Origin: DASWIG01 sp965371445
Lineage (GTDB): Bacteria > Acidobacteriota > Thermoanaerobaculia > Multivoradales > J023
Length of the DNA stretch: 23,222 nucleotides
Assembly (NCBI GenBank): GCA_965371445.1
Contig: CBDUYN010000163.1
Span: 1 to 23,222, forward strand
Direction of reading: 5' to 3'
Shown here in pieces: positions 14,401-20,881 of this stretch. How positions within the stretch are numbered: position 1 is the first letter of the stretch; each line of letters begins with the position of its first letter. Position numbers and translations under genes: made by a program. Under the pieces are notes generated by a model. It worked only from the letters and a program-made list of their open reading frames with translations, did no database searches and was not told the origin of the DNA.

Positions 14401-14908
14401 CGACGTCGAGCTTCAGGCCCTGGCGCGAGGCGATCTCGCTCGCTTTCAAGCCTTCGTCGAGGAAGAGGCGGCGGGCCGCGGTGCGTGGCAGCAGGAGCTC
14501 GCGGGCGTAGACGTTGGCCTGGAGCTCGTCGCGCTCCCGGACGCCATAGGCCTCGACGCGGTGGGCGCCGACCGCGGCCGGGTCCTCGGGCGAGGAGATC
14601 TCGACGTCCTCGGCGTCGCAGACGGCGAAGGCCTCGTGCAGGTCGAGGTGGCCGATCTCGTGGGCGACGAAAGCCGTCGCGGTCTCGGCCTCGACGTCGC
14701 CGCGGAAAAAAATCGCCTCGACGCCGCGGTCGAGGACGGCTTCGGCGCCGCCCAGGATCACGTCGTCGGCGAGCAGCGGGATCAGGTCGTAGCCGAGGTT
14801 CGTGACACAGCTTTCGACCAGCTGCCACCCGGGAGGCACGGCACCCCCGGCGACCACACCGTCGTGCCGCGTCCTGGCTCGCCGGCGAACGATCTCAAAG
14901 CTGTCCAT
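11480..14908 (-). CDS. ImmA/IrrE peptidase - UvrD/RecB helicase - nuclease-like fusion
   Basis: 1142 aa. Residues 30-180 are an ImmA/IrrE (M78-like) metallopeptidase: zinc motif H83-E-I-G-H87 and third ligand E128 in ELQANVYARELLLP. Residues 195-870 form a superfamily-1A helicase: Walker A A217-GPGTGKT, DEXX motif V427-D428-E429-Y-Q-D, GDSRQSIYRFRGA (455-467), MTIHGSKGLEF (770-780) and FFVALSRAR (834-842). Residues 905-1130 resemble the C-terminal AddB/RecB-type PD-(D/E)xK domain with four iron-sulfur cysteines C912, C1118, C1121 and C1127. The usual DYKTG motif reads VLRTG, so the catalytic Asp and Lys appear lost. It is the last gene of an operon with a sigma-like factor and an XRE-like protein, 13 bases after the latter. 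ImmA-type peptidases usually cleave a regulator, so it may combine DNA unwinding with regulatory proteolysis (inference). The ATG has no strong ribosome site. Confidence 0.9.
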   Translation of the reverse strand: MDSFEIVRRRARTRHDGVVAGGAVPPGWQLVESCVTNLGYDLIPLLADDVILGGAEAVLDRGVEAIFFRGDVEAETATAFVAHEIGHLDLHEAFAVCDAEDVEISSPEDPAAVGAHRVEAYGVRERDELQANVYARELLLPRTAARRLFLDEGLKASEIASRQGLKLDVVRQQLCDALLIPESPESDEGPRAPAVLKLDPTQRAAAEHHGSPLLLEAGPGTGKTRTLVARIVHLLEEGADPASILALTFSNKAAREITERVAESLPREAPLIWAGTFHAFGLELLRKHHDLVGLEPEVRIFDRSDSIELLEDRLPTLGLKHHQNLYEPALELKEILAAVSRAKDELVDAAPYQALAEAMLVKAASEDERKAAERALEVARVYEVYQRTLREKRAVDFGDLIMVPMELLEARSEVREVVRERFRHVLVDEYQDVNRASARFLKAIAGDGRRLWVVGDSRQSIYRFRGASSANMALFEQDFPGSVKRALGTSYRSTPEIVEAMSGFSTTIRASKSSLELRLETSRDSAGEGLALAVVDDAESEIAAVAGRLGELYERGVALSRQAVLCRSNAGLSAYSEGLEARGLPVLHLGSLFEREEVRDMLALLSLVAEAAGAGLMRVAAFADYAVEIADVRTFLKAIREKEIKAFEGLQRLDEVEGLSAKGREGLARLARHLSGIEKTAAPWNFLATYVFDRSDYLLPMLRSGATQERMRAVALYQFLNFLRGPTPGGKGLPARRLLARVRRLVLLGEERDLRQIPAAALHLDAVRLMTIHGSKGLEFEAVHLPSLMSTGLPAVYRAPRCPPPEGLVTRASQNGDVARAEREMHEEEEECLFFVALSRARTYLDLYRPKKTGRYNRKPSIFLARLDPPPEPRTDPHLVARLASPPDGVVPLAGERAVKIDGSDVTMFERCPRRYFYSRVFGLAGSKRDGAFVKTHEVIYHVLDTLRDKPETVLDREHVFQLVEEAWKRSGPVGHAFEADYRHLVERIVSNLVAVHTGLDLKKPEALMIRSPRGQIAVAPDVVAGRDDGSVLLRVLRTGRKGAFKGDDTIFGLFQESALARYGPGGFELEVVHLTDRGLTPIEMSARKVASRLEKGQRAVERIAKGRFPASPDPVSCPRCPFFFVCPAVPSGKLVRGSEEE

Positions 14909-14921
14909 CCGAGGGGCGCCG

Positions 14922-15524
14922 TCACTCCCCCGGCTCGTCGAGCCAGCGCGCCTTCTCCTCGTCGTCCAGGGTCGAACGGCGGACCGCCTCGGCGAAGTCT
15001 TCCTTCAAGCCCGGCCGCGGCTTCTCCTTGGCCTTGAAGCTCATGCCGCGGTGGACGATCGGCGGCGCCTGAAGGTGCGCCGCGACGAGGGGAAAGGCGA
15101 CGCCGAGCTCGCCGGCCAGGCGTTCGACGAAAGCTAGCGGCACGGTCTCGGCTTCGATCTTGCGGTCGCGGAGCTTGACGAGCAGCGTCTTGTCGAGGCC
15201 GAGCGCCACGCCGACGCGCAGGAGCTCGGCGGCGGGGCGCTCGTCGAAGGGATTGGGGATGGGCGCGCACTCCTCTCCGACCTCGTCGAGCCGGTTCTGA
15301 AAACGTCGGAGAGCGCTCGACACTACGGCCTCGTCGTCACCGGCGGCGTCCGACGCGGTGAGGGCGTCCTGCAAGAGGAGCTCGGCGGCGAAGTCGCCGA
15401 GGTCGCCGGCAAGATGCGGGTGCCGGGCCACCGCTTCGCCCAGGGCTTCCTCCACCGCCGCCGCGGAACGCTCCGCGGCTTCGACGAGGTCGTCGAAGGC
15501 GGCCTGAAGCTCTGTCTCGCTCAT
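14922..15524 (-). CDS. XRE-like small regulator, partner of sigma and ImmA-UvrD
   Basis: 200 aa, soluble, mostly helical and acidic in its first half. Residues about 100-142 (AAELLRVGVALGLDK...LRDRKIEAETVPLAFVERLAGELGV) have the spacing of an XRE-type helix-turn-helix, though diverged. The C-terminal tail is charged. Its start overlaps the stop of the sigma-like gene by four bases (ATGA), and it is followed after 13 bases by the ImmA-UvrD gene. XRE regulators next to ImmA peptidases are a known pairing in which the peptidase cleaves the repressor. Here the peptidase is fused to a helicase, and this protein is the natural substrate or an anti-sigma factor (inference). I do not recognise a named family. 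Confidence 0.7.
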   Translation of the reverse strand: MSETELQAAFDDLVEAAERSAAAVEEALGEAVARHPHLAGDLGDFAAELLLQDALTASDAAGDDEAVVSSALRRFQNRLDEVGEECAPIPNPFDERPAAELLRVGVALGLDKTLLVKLRDRKIEAETVPLAFVERLAGELGVAFPLVAAHLQAPPIVHRGMSFKAKEKPRPGLKEDFAEAVRRSTLDDEEKARWLDEPGE

Positions 15525-16336
15525 CGTCTTTCCTCGCTCAAGGCACCGAGCTTCGCCTCGGCCCGGCGCAAGCGGTTGCGTACGGTGCGTTCGGAGAGCC
15601 CCAGGATCTCGACGAGGCTCGCCGCACCCGGTTTCTTCGCGTTGATCGAAACCCCCGCCAGCCGGTGAAGGACGAAGACCTTGCGCTCCTCCTCGCCGAG
15701 CGTAAAGAGAGCTTCCTTCAAGCCGGCGAGGTCCTCGGGACCGAGCGGCCGCGGTAGCGCGTCGCGGTCGATCCAGGCCTCGAGCCTCTCCAGGGGGTCG
15801 GCGGCCTGCGCGGCGCCGAGCTCGTCGATCGAGACGAGGGGGTCCGTGCGGCGCCGCTCCTGGCGGCAGACGTCGATGCGTAGGCGCTTCATGGCGAGCG
15901 CGAAACGCACCTCAAGAAAGTCCGCTTTTTCGCCCGGATCGGCGAGCGTCACCGCCAGGCGTCCGAGGATCTCCTCGCGGACGTCGTCGAGCGTCGAGCC
16001 GGAAAAACCCCGCACCGAGCCACGCAGCTCCGCGGCGCAGCGCCGCAGCAGATGCTCGACGAGCCCTTCAGCGAGATGCCGGGCGGCCCCTCCCTGCGGG
16101 GCGCGGTGGAGGTGGTGGCGAATCAGGTGGACCATACATTCCGACGACATGTAGCCGTCGTCCTCGGGGCCGCGGACGGCGGCGCGCCGGAGAAGCTCGT
16201 CCTCGTCCGAGCCGAGCGCCCGGGCGATTTCGGCTTCGATCGGGTCGGGTCGTCTCAGGGCAAGGCCGTCCTTGTTCGTCCTGACAAGCGGTGCGACGGC
16301 ACGCGCTTCACCTGAGGTCAATCGTAGTTGCTTCAT
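15521..16336 (-). CDS. Sigma-70-like (ECF-type) transcription factor
   Basis: 271 aa. A region-2-like helical segment lies at about 115-165, with FALAMKRLRIDVCRQERRR resembling the -10-recognition helix and its basic end. A clear region-4 helix-turn-helix covers about 207-265 (LFTLGEEERKVFVLHRLAGVS ... LGLSERTVRNRLRRAEAKL). An insertion of about ten residues (INAKKPGAAS) sits inside the region-4 helix pair where most sigma factors are shorter. The N-terminal 100 residues have no counterpart that I recognise. As first gene of the operon it may drive its own transcription. The start has no strong ribosome site. It is divergent from the DMT-like gene across 225 bases. Confidence 0.8.
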   Translation of the reverse strand: MKQLRLTSGEARAVAPLVRTNKDGLALRRPDPIEAEIARALGSDEDELLRRAAVRGPEDDGYMSSECMVHLIRHHLHRAPQGGAARHLAEGLVEHLLRRCAAELRGSVRGFSGSTLDDVREEILGRLAVTLADPGEKADFLEVRFALAMKRLRIDVCRQERRRTDPLVSIDELGAAQAADPLERLEAWIDRDALPRPLGPEDLAGLKEALFTLGEEERKVFVLHRLAGVSINAKKPGAASLVEILGLSERTVRNRLRRAEAKLGALSEERR

Positions 16337-16445
16337 GAAACCGGCAAGAGGGACAGCGTCATCTTTTCACGGCTCATAGAGATCGGCGTCCGCGGAGGCG
16401 CTTCGAGGTTAGCGGGATCCGTCCCCGGTCGGCAACCCTGCCATC

Positions 16446-16464
16446 CCTGGCATGCCTTGCCAGG
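16446..16464. repeat. Short perfect hairpin in the divergent intergenic region
   Basis: CCTGGCA (16446-16452) pairs with TGCCAGG (16458-16464) around TGCCT, and TGCCATCCCTGGCA overlaps its left arm. It lies between the sigma-like gene (minus) and the DMT-like gene (plus). It may be an operator; otherwise the 225-base region shows no clear -35/-10 pair. Confidence 0.4.
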
Positions 16465-16561
16465 ACACCCGCCCCACCGGTATCCTTCTCGCGTCGCCCA
16501 GGCCCGTGCAGCGTCTCTCGACGCCGCGCTTCCGTGAATCGTCGAAGCGAAAGGTCCCACG

Positions 16562-17092
16562 ATGAAGTACCCGGTGTTTTTTGCCCTCCTGGTGGCCCTG
16601 TGCTGGGGCTTCTACGGTCCCACCCTGGGCCAGGCCCGAAGCGCTCTTTTGAGCCCCTTCAAACCCTACGTGGCGATCGGTTTCGCTTACATCGTCTGGG
16701 CGATCTGCGGCGGGCTCCTGGGGATGTACTACAAAGGCGACGCCTTCACCTTCACGGGACCGGGCGTCCTGTGGGGCTTCGCCGCGGGAACCCTTGGCGC
16801 CTGGGGCGCTTTCAACCTGACGCTCGCCATGTTCAGCGGCGGCTCGGCCATGCCGCAGGTGGTGATGCCGATCGTCTTCGGCGGCGCCATCACCGTCTCC
16901 TCGCTCGTCTCCGTGTGGACGACGCGCTACGAGGTGAAGACGAGCCCCTGGCTCTGGGTCGGCGTCGTCGGTATCTTCCTGAGCGTGATCCTCGTCGGCT
17001 ACAACACGCCGGAGGCCGTTCACAAACCACCCGCCGAGTCCGACGCCGTGGCCGAGGCTGTGGTCGATCAAGACGCGGCCGAGCACGACTGA
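16562..17092 (+). CDS. Half-size DMT/EamA-like membrane protein
   Basis: 176 aa with about five hydrophobic helices: residues 3-20, 38-58, 68-92, 98-120 and 128-146. A polar, acidic, non-membrane tail of 25 residues follows (PPAESDAVAEAVVDQDAAEHD). The pattern fits one half of the drug/metabolite transporter superfamily, which full-length members carry twice; half-size members dimerise. No substrate can be inferred. AAAGG seven bases before the ATG supports the start. The acyl-CoA synthetase gene begins 17 bases downstream, so the two are probably co-transcribed. Confidence 0.7.
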   Translation: MKYPVFFALLVALCWGFYGPTLGQARSALLSPFKPYVAIGFAYIVWAICGGLLGMYYKGDAFTFTGPGVLWGFAAGTLGAWGAFNLTLAMFSGGSAMPQVVMPIVFGGAITVSSLVSVWTTRYEVKTSPWLWVGVVGIFLSVILVGYNTPEAVHKPPAESDAVAEAVVDQDAAEHD

Positions 17093-17109
17093 TCCGGGAG
17101 TATGGTGCC

Positions 17110-18876
17110 TTGACCATCCTCCGAAAACTCGAGCACCACGCCGAGAGGCGCGGCGACGCCGTCGCGTGCTACCACAAGGCGGAAGGCGTTTGGGTCGCGA
17201 CGACCTGGCGCGAGCACCGTGACGAGATCCACCGTTTCGGCCGTGCCCTCCTCGCCCTCGGGCTCGAGCCGGGCTCGACGGTGGGGATCTTGAGCTTCAA
17301 CCGTCCCGAGTGGGCGGTGAGCCTCCTGGGATCGATGGCGGCCGGCGGTGCCGGCGCCGGCATCTACACGACCAACGCTCCGGAGCAGGTGGGCTACATC
17401 CTCCGGCATGCCCGTTCTCGGGCCGTAGTGGTCGAGAACGCCGACCAGCTGGCCAAGGTCGAAGAGGTCCGGGCCGAGCTCCCCGAGCTCCGGCGCATCG
17501 TCGTGATCGACGGCGCAGGCGAAGGCGAAGGCGTCGAGAGCTGGGCGGAGTTCCTCGCCCACGCCGACGAGATCGCACAGGAGGAGCTTCGCCAGCGTAT
17601 CGAGGCGCTTCGTGACGACGGCCTCGCCACCCTGATCTACACTTCGGGGACCACCGGCCGCCCCAAGGGCGTCATGCTCTCGCACGGCAACCTCGTCGAA
17701 ACGGAGCGCATCTTCGAGACGATCTTTCCGGTCACGCCTGAGGACGTCTCCTTCTCCTACCTGCCACTCGCCCACGTCGCCGAGCAGATGAACTCGATCA
17801 TCCTGCCGACGTGTGCCGGCATGGCGACTTACTTCGTGGAGTCGCCCGAGAAAGTGCCTGAGAACCTCCGGGAGGCGCAGCCGACGATTTTCTTCGGCGT
17901 GCCCCGGGTCTGGGAGCGTTTCGCAAGCGTCCTCCAGGCACGCCTCCAGGAGGCACCGCCTCTGAAGCGAGCCCTTGCCAACTGGGCGATCGGAACCGTT
18001 GGGCGCTTTCACCTCGACTCGCATCGCGGCATCCGGCCCGGAGCGCTTCTGGCTTTGAAGCGCCGGCTCGCCGAGCGGCTGGTGACGGCGAAGATCCGAC
18101 AGGCCATCGGCCTTTCCCGGACGTGGCTCGGTGTCTCGGGCGCGGCACCGATCGGCAAGGACGTCCTTGAATTCTTCGCCGGCCTCGGGGTGCCGATCTA
18201 CGAGGTCTGGGGCCTCTCCGAGACCTCAGGCCCGGCGACCTGGAACTTTCCGGGAAAGGTCCGGCTGGGGACCGTAGGCCCGGCGATGCCCGAGGTCGAG
18301 GTCCGTGTCGACGCGCACAGCGAGGTCCTGGTGCGCGGTCCGAACGTCTTCCAGGGCTACCTCCGCGACGAGGCGGCGACCGCCGAGGCCTTCGACGACG
18401 ACGGCTGGTTCCGGACCGGCGACCTGGGCTCTTTCGACGACGACGGATACCTCAGCATCACAGGCCGCAAGAAAGCGATCCTCATCACCTCAGGAGGCAA
18501 GAACATCGCTCCTGAAGGGATCGAGAAAGAGCTCAAGAAGATCGACCTCGTCGCCGACGCGGTGGTGGTCGGCGACCGGCGCCCCCACGTCGCGGCGCTC
18601 CTTTCGCTCGACATGGAAGCGCTCTCCCTTTTTGCCAAGGAGCACGGCCTCGACGGCGACGAGCTTCATGCGGACGAAAAAGTCCTCGCGGCCGTCGAAG
18701 CGGGCGTCGACGAGGTCAACCGGCGCTTCTCACGGGTCGAGCAGGTCCGCCAATTCCGGCTCCTGCCGCGAAACCTTTCGATCGAGGAAGGGGAGCTGAC
18801 GCCGACGATGAAGGTCAAGCGTGCCGTCGTCCACGAGCGCTGGGGCGAGCTGATCGAGTCAATGTACGCGGAGTGA
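17110..18876 (+). CDS. Long-chain fatty acid-CoA ligase (AMP-forming)
   Basis: 588 aa from a TTG at 17110, chosen because CGGGAG lies nine bases upstream and the known fold begins here (LEHHAERRGDAVA); an ATG-initiated longer version would overlap the upstream gene. The AMP-binding P-loop is YTSGTTGRPKG (177-187). The adenylate-contact motif YEVWGLSETSGP and the hinge region GWFRTGDLG...GYLSITGRKK complete the ANL signature, with the C-terminal Lys in GGKNIAPEGIE. Length and the EKVPENLREAQPTIFFGVPRVWE segment match the long-chain FadD/FadD15 type. It activates free fatty acids to acyl-CoA through an acyl-adenylate in the cytoplasm or at the membrane face. The gene ends 36 bases from a convergent gene, with no clear terminator between them. 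Confidence 0.92.
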   Translation: MTILRKLEHHAERRGDAVACYHKAEGVWVATTWREHRDEIHRFGRALLALGLEPGSTVGILSFNRPEWAVSLLGSMAAGGAGAGIYTTNAPEQVGYILRHARSRAVVVENADQLAKVEEVRAELPELRRIVVIDGAGEGEGVESWAEFLAHADEIAQEELRQRIEALRDDGLATLIYTSGTTGRPKGVMLSHGNLVETERIFETIFPVTPEDVSFSYLPLAHVAEQMNSIILPTCAGMATYFVESPEKVPENLREAQPTIFFGVPRVWERFASVLQARLQEAPPLKRALANWAIGTVGRFHLDSHRGIRPGALLALKRRLAERLVTAKIRQAIGLSRTWLGVSGAAPIGKDVLEFFAGLGVPIYEVWGLSETSGPATWNFPGKVRLGTVGPAMPEVEVRVDAHSEVLVRGPNVFQGYLRDEAATAEAFDDDGWFRTGDLGSFDDDGYLSITGRKKAILITSGGKNIAPEGIEKELKKIDLVADAVVVGDRRPHVAALLSLDMEALSLFAKEHGLDGDELHADEKVLAAVEAGVDEVNRRFSRVEQVRQFRLLPRNLSIEEGELTPTMKVKRAVVHERWGELIESMYAE

Positions 18877-18912
18877 GCCCTGTCGGATCTGTCGGCTCTC
18901 GATACCGCCCCG

Positions 18913-19686
18913 TCACCGCACTCCACACTTCCGGAGAGCCTGCCGCATCCGCCGCACCTCGCTGTCCATGTCGGCGTACGCGAAGAGGGCGATCAGCAAG
19001 CCGACGATACAGGCCGACGTGGCGTCAAAAGCGGCCAGGCCCGCGTCCCTTTCGAGCTTGAGAAGCTTCAACCGACTCCTGACGGCGGCGGCCTGGTCCA
19101 GCGCCTCCTCGGCTCCCTGAGCCAGGGAACGCAGAGAATCGACCTGGGGCTCGGGGTCAAACTCGACGTACCCGGGAGGCCGGAGCGCGCGACGGAAACG
19201 ACGGCTGGAGAGGGTCGACGCCAGCTTGCGCAGCAGCTTGCAGGTCTCGGAGGGCTTGGTGGGCAGGTCTTTCGGGAAACGAAGAAGCCGCGCCGCGGAC
19301 TCGCCGACGACCGGAACGCGCGAGCGGAACTGGTAGTACCCGCGACACATCGCGCCGACGGCGGCGTCCTTTCGCCAGAGGATCTCCGTCAGCTCCGCTT
19401 TCGCCGACTCCACGGCCCGGCCGGCCGACACCAGCGCGTCGCGGTCCCGGAGCAGGCAGCCTTCCAGGGGGTCCCAATCCGCTCCGGGCATCGGCGACGT
19501 GGCCGGCAGCTTCCGCCGAAGCCTTCCGCCGAGGCGTCGGCGTGCCGTCCCCATGAGCTTGACGAGCACGGCACAGCTCTCGCGGCGGCTGGTGATCATC
19601 TTGAGCTCGGGAAGCTCCCTCTCTCTCGGAGCGTCGAGGACGACGTCGCGCTCGGCGTCTCTCAATATCGGACGGATACTTGCCAT
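18913..19686 (-). CDS. Unrecognised helical protein, last gene of the divergent cluster
   Basis: 257 aa; not recognised. It is rich in Arg and Ala and predicted mostly helical. A hydrophobic stretch near the C-terminus (CIVGLLIALFAYA, 226-238) is too short to be a sure membrane span. Residues about 91-160 (AVESAKAELTEI...GESAARLLRFP...TKPSETCKLLRKL) have the same order of features as residues 86-144 of the 302-aa protein on the other arm, so the two may be distant paralogues (weak inference). AAAGGA seven bases before the ATG supports the start. It follows the 41-aa gene by 64 bases, with a strong hairpin in between. Third-position GC is as high as in neighbouring genes, so it is an established gene. 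Confidence 0.7.
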   Translation of the reverse strand: MASIRPILRDAERDVVLDAPRERELPELKMITSRRESCAVLVKLMGTARRRLGGRLRRKLPATSPMPGADWDPLEGCLLRDRDALVSAGRAVESAKAELTEILWRKDAAVGAMCRGYYQFRSRVPVVGESAARLLRFPKDLPTKPSETCKLLRKLASTLSSRRFRRALRPPGYVEFDPEPQVDSLRSLAQGAEEALDQAAAVRSRLKLLKLERDAGLAAFDATSACIVGLLIALFAYADMDSEVRRMRQALRKCGVR

Positions 19687-19706
19687 GGTTTTTCCTTTCT
19701 AGAAAA

Positions 19707-19733
19707 GGGGACCGGGCCCGCGGCCCGGTCCCC
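19707..19733 (-). terminator. Intercistronic terminator-like hairpin
   Basis: GGGGACCGGGCC and GGCCCGGTCCCC form a perfect 12-bp stem with a 3-base loop. On the minus strand it is followed by TTTTCT, then directly by the AAAGGA ribosome site of the 257-aa gene. It may partly terminate transcription after the 41-aa gene, setting a ratio between upstream and downstream products. Confidence 0.65.
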
Positions 19734-19750
19734 GGAAAGTGGAGGTCCCG

Positions 19751-19876
19751 TTATTGGGTCCTCTCCGGCTTCATGTTCTCCGGGTCGTCTACCCCGAAGA
19801 TGAGGTCGACGAACCAGTCGGCCACGGTGTAGAGGATGGTGCGAACCTGTTCTTTGACGGTGCTGCGAAGGCCCAT
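19751..19876 (-). CDS. 41-residue small protein with amphipathic helix
   Basis: 41 aa from the ATG at 19876. The exact AAGGAG six to seven bases upstream decides this start; the longer frame from 19954 is not needed. The sequence is a basic N-terminus (MGLRSTVKEQVRT), a hydrophobic, aromatic middle (ILYTVADWFVDLIFGV) and an acidic-polar end (DDPENMKPERTQ), suiting a membrane-binding amphipathic helix or a single short span. It sits between the 110-aa coiled-coil/membrane protein and the 257-aa helical protein on the same strand. Not recognised; a short toxin, a holin-like peptide or a structural small subunit are all possible. Confidence 0.6.
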   Translation of the reverse strand: MGLRSTVKEQVRTILYTVADWFVDLIFGVDDPENMKPERTQ

Positions 19877-19981
19877 GACGGACTCCTTTCGTGCGGACCG
19901 GCTCGGCCGGAAGCGGACCGGCCGGTCCTGGTCGATCGTGTCGAGGCGGCGCACGCCGCCACCTCCGCACCCGCGGCGGCG

Positions 19982-20314
19982 TCAAAGGACGCTCAGGATC
20001 TTTTCCAAAAGACCCGTGTCGCCTGTGAGGGCAGCGGCCAACGCCCCGGCGAAGGCCAGGGCCGCGACCGCGTACCACTTACCGGCCGACGATTTCTCCT
20101 TGGAACGGGCGATCTCTTGCCGTAGCTTGTCGATTTTTCCCGCCTGGATCTCGTCGGACCGGCGAAGCTGACGTAATAAAACGCCGTGCTCGCGAACCTG
20201 ACCGCTCAACTCGCCGACAGCTTCGCCAAGACGCCGGAGACCTCGGTCACCGCTCTCGCGGACCGCGCGAATTTCCGGCAATAGAGCTTCAAGCAGCTTT
20301 CTCGTCTCGGCCAT
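19982..20314 (-). CDS. Coiled-coil protein with C-terminal membrane helix (XhlA-like layout)
   Basis: 110 aa from the ATG at 20314, fixed by AAGGAG six bases upstream; a longer open frame upstream runs through the control element and is not real. Residues 1-75 are charged heptad-rich helix (LLPEIRAVRE...RRLGEAVGELSGQVREHGVLLRQL...IDKLRQEIARSKEK). Residues 79-97 are a hydrophobic helix (KWYAVAALAFAGALAAAL). A short tail GDTGLLEKILSVL ends the chain. The layout, coiled coil then one membrane span, resembles XhlA-type haemolysin/holin-associated proteins, but similarity is structural only. First gene of the minus arm of the divergent cluster. Confidence 0.65.
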   Translation of the reverse strand: MAETRKLLEALLPEIRAVRESGDRGLRRLGEAVGELSGQVREHGVLLRQLRRSDEIQAGKIDKLRQEIARSKEKSSAGKWYAVAALAFAGALAAALTGDTGLLEKILSVL

Positions 20315-20462
20315 CGGAATCTCCTTTCCGAACCTGGGGGCTCGTCTTGAAGAGCTCCTGCCCCGGTACCTGGACAGTCGAGCTTCGTGATCAGGCGCGT
20401 CCCGCTTCAAAGGGCGAGCCGCGTGTGCTGAGAAGGAGTTTCGACGAGCCGCCGCCGCCGCA

Positions 20463-20520
20463 CCTGCCAAAAAAAGCGGAACTTTCTGAAACGACCGCGA
20501 AACCAGGGGAAGGTTTTGTA
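20463..20520 (-). promoter_or_regulatory. 58-bp control element, minus-facing copy
   Basis: Read on minus: TACAAAACCTTCCCC, 17 bases, CAGAAAGTTCCGC, then TTTTTTTGGCAGG. It faces the 110/41/257-aa genes, ending 149 bases before the first start. Outside the 17-base spacer it matches the plus-facing copy at 33 of 41 positions by my alignment. The two 13-base boxes start 30 bases apart in both copies. Confidence 0.7.
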
Positions 20521-20583
20521 GGTTGACCGGTGAAAACCCCCCTTCCCGGCCGTGGGCGAGCCCTTCCGCGGGGCGCCACGGTA

Positions 20584-20639
20584 CAGAATCTTCCCCTCCC
20601 GGAGGCCACCTCACAAAATCTTCCGCTTAATTTGGCCGG
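20584..20639 (+). promoter_or_regulatory. 58-bp control element, plus-facing copy
   Basis: Box 1 is CAGAATCTTCCCC (20584-20596) and box 2 is CAAAATCTTCCGC (20614-20626), 17 bases apart, followed by TTAATTTGGCCGG. TA precedes box 1 in both copies. It faces the 302-aa gene starting at 20882. It does not match a sigma-70 or sigma-54 promoter well, so it may be the operator of a dedicated regulator or the promoter of an alternative sigma factor. Confidence 0.7.
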
Positions 20640-20881
20640 CCCGCCGGCGAGGTCTGCCGCAAGCTTTTCGACGTCGCCCGGCGGACCGGATCCCTCAAGG
20701 GGGCCGCGACGCCGGAGGCACCGGAGGAAGCCCTCCCACGAGCCCCGACCAGTCGGAGCTGTAGCGTTCCGGAAGGGAAAAACGAAAGCCCTTCAAAACG
20801 CGGGGAGGCGGGCGGGCTCCGCCGGTGACTGGCCCGGCCTGGCGGCGACGCCCGGCCGGGGAAGAAAGGAGGTGAAAAGAC

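Noticed and set aside
13637..15037. Plus frame opposite the helicase fusion
   Set aside because: Antisense to the HEIGH and Walker A regions; no domain of its own.
16534..17109. N-terminal extension of the acyl-CoA synthetase
   Set aside because: It overlaps the membrane protein gene in another frame and is Arg-rich; the TTG at 17110 has a good ribosome site.
20463..20639. Transposon terminal inverted repeats
   Set aside because: Only about 60 bp separate the copies and no gene lies between them; they face outward toward two genes, as control elements would.
20600..20655. Sigma-54 promoter at TTTGGC-GG in the control element
   Set aside because: GG is followed after ten bases by GG and not GC in both copies, so the -24/-12 rule is not met.
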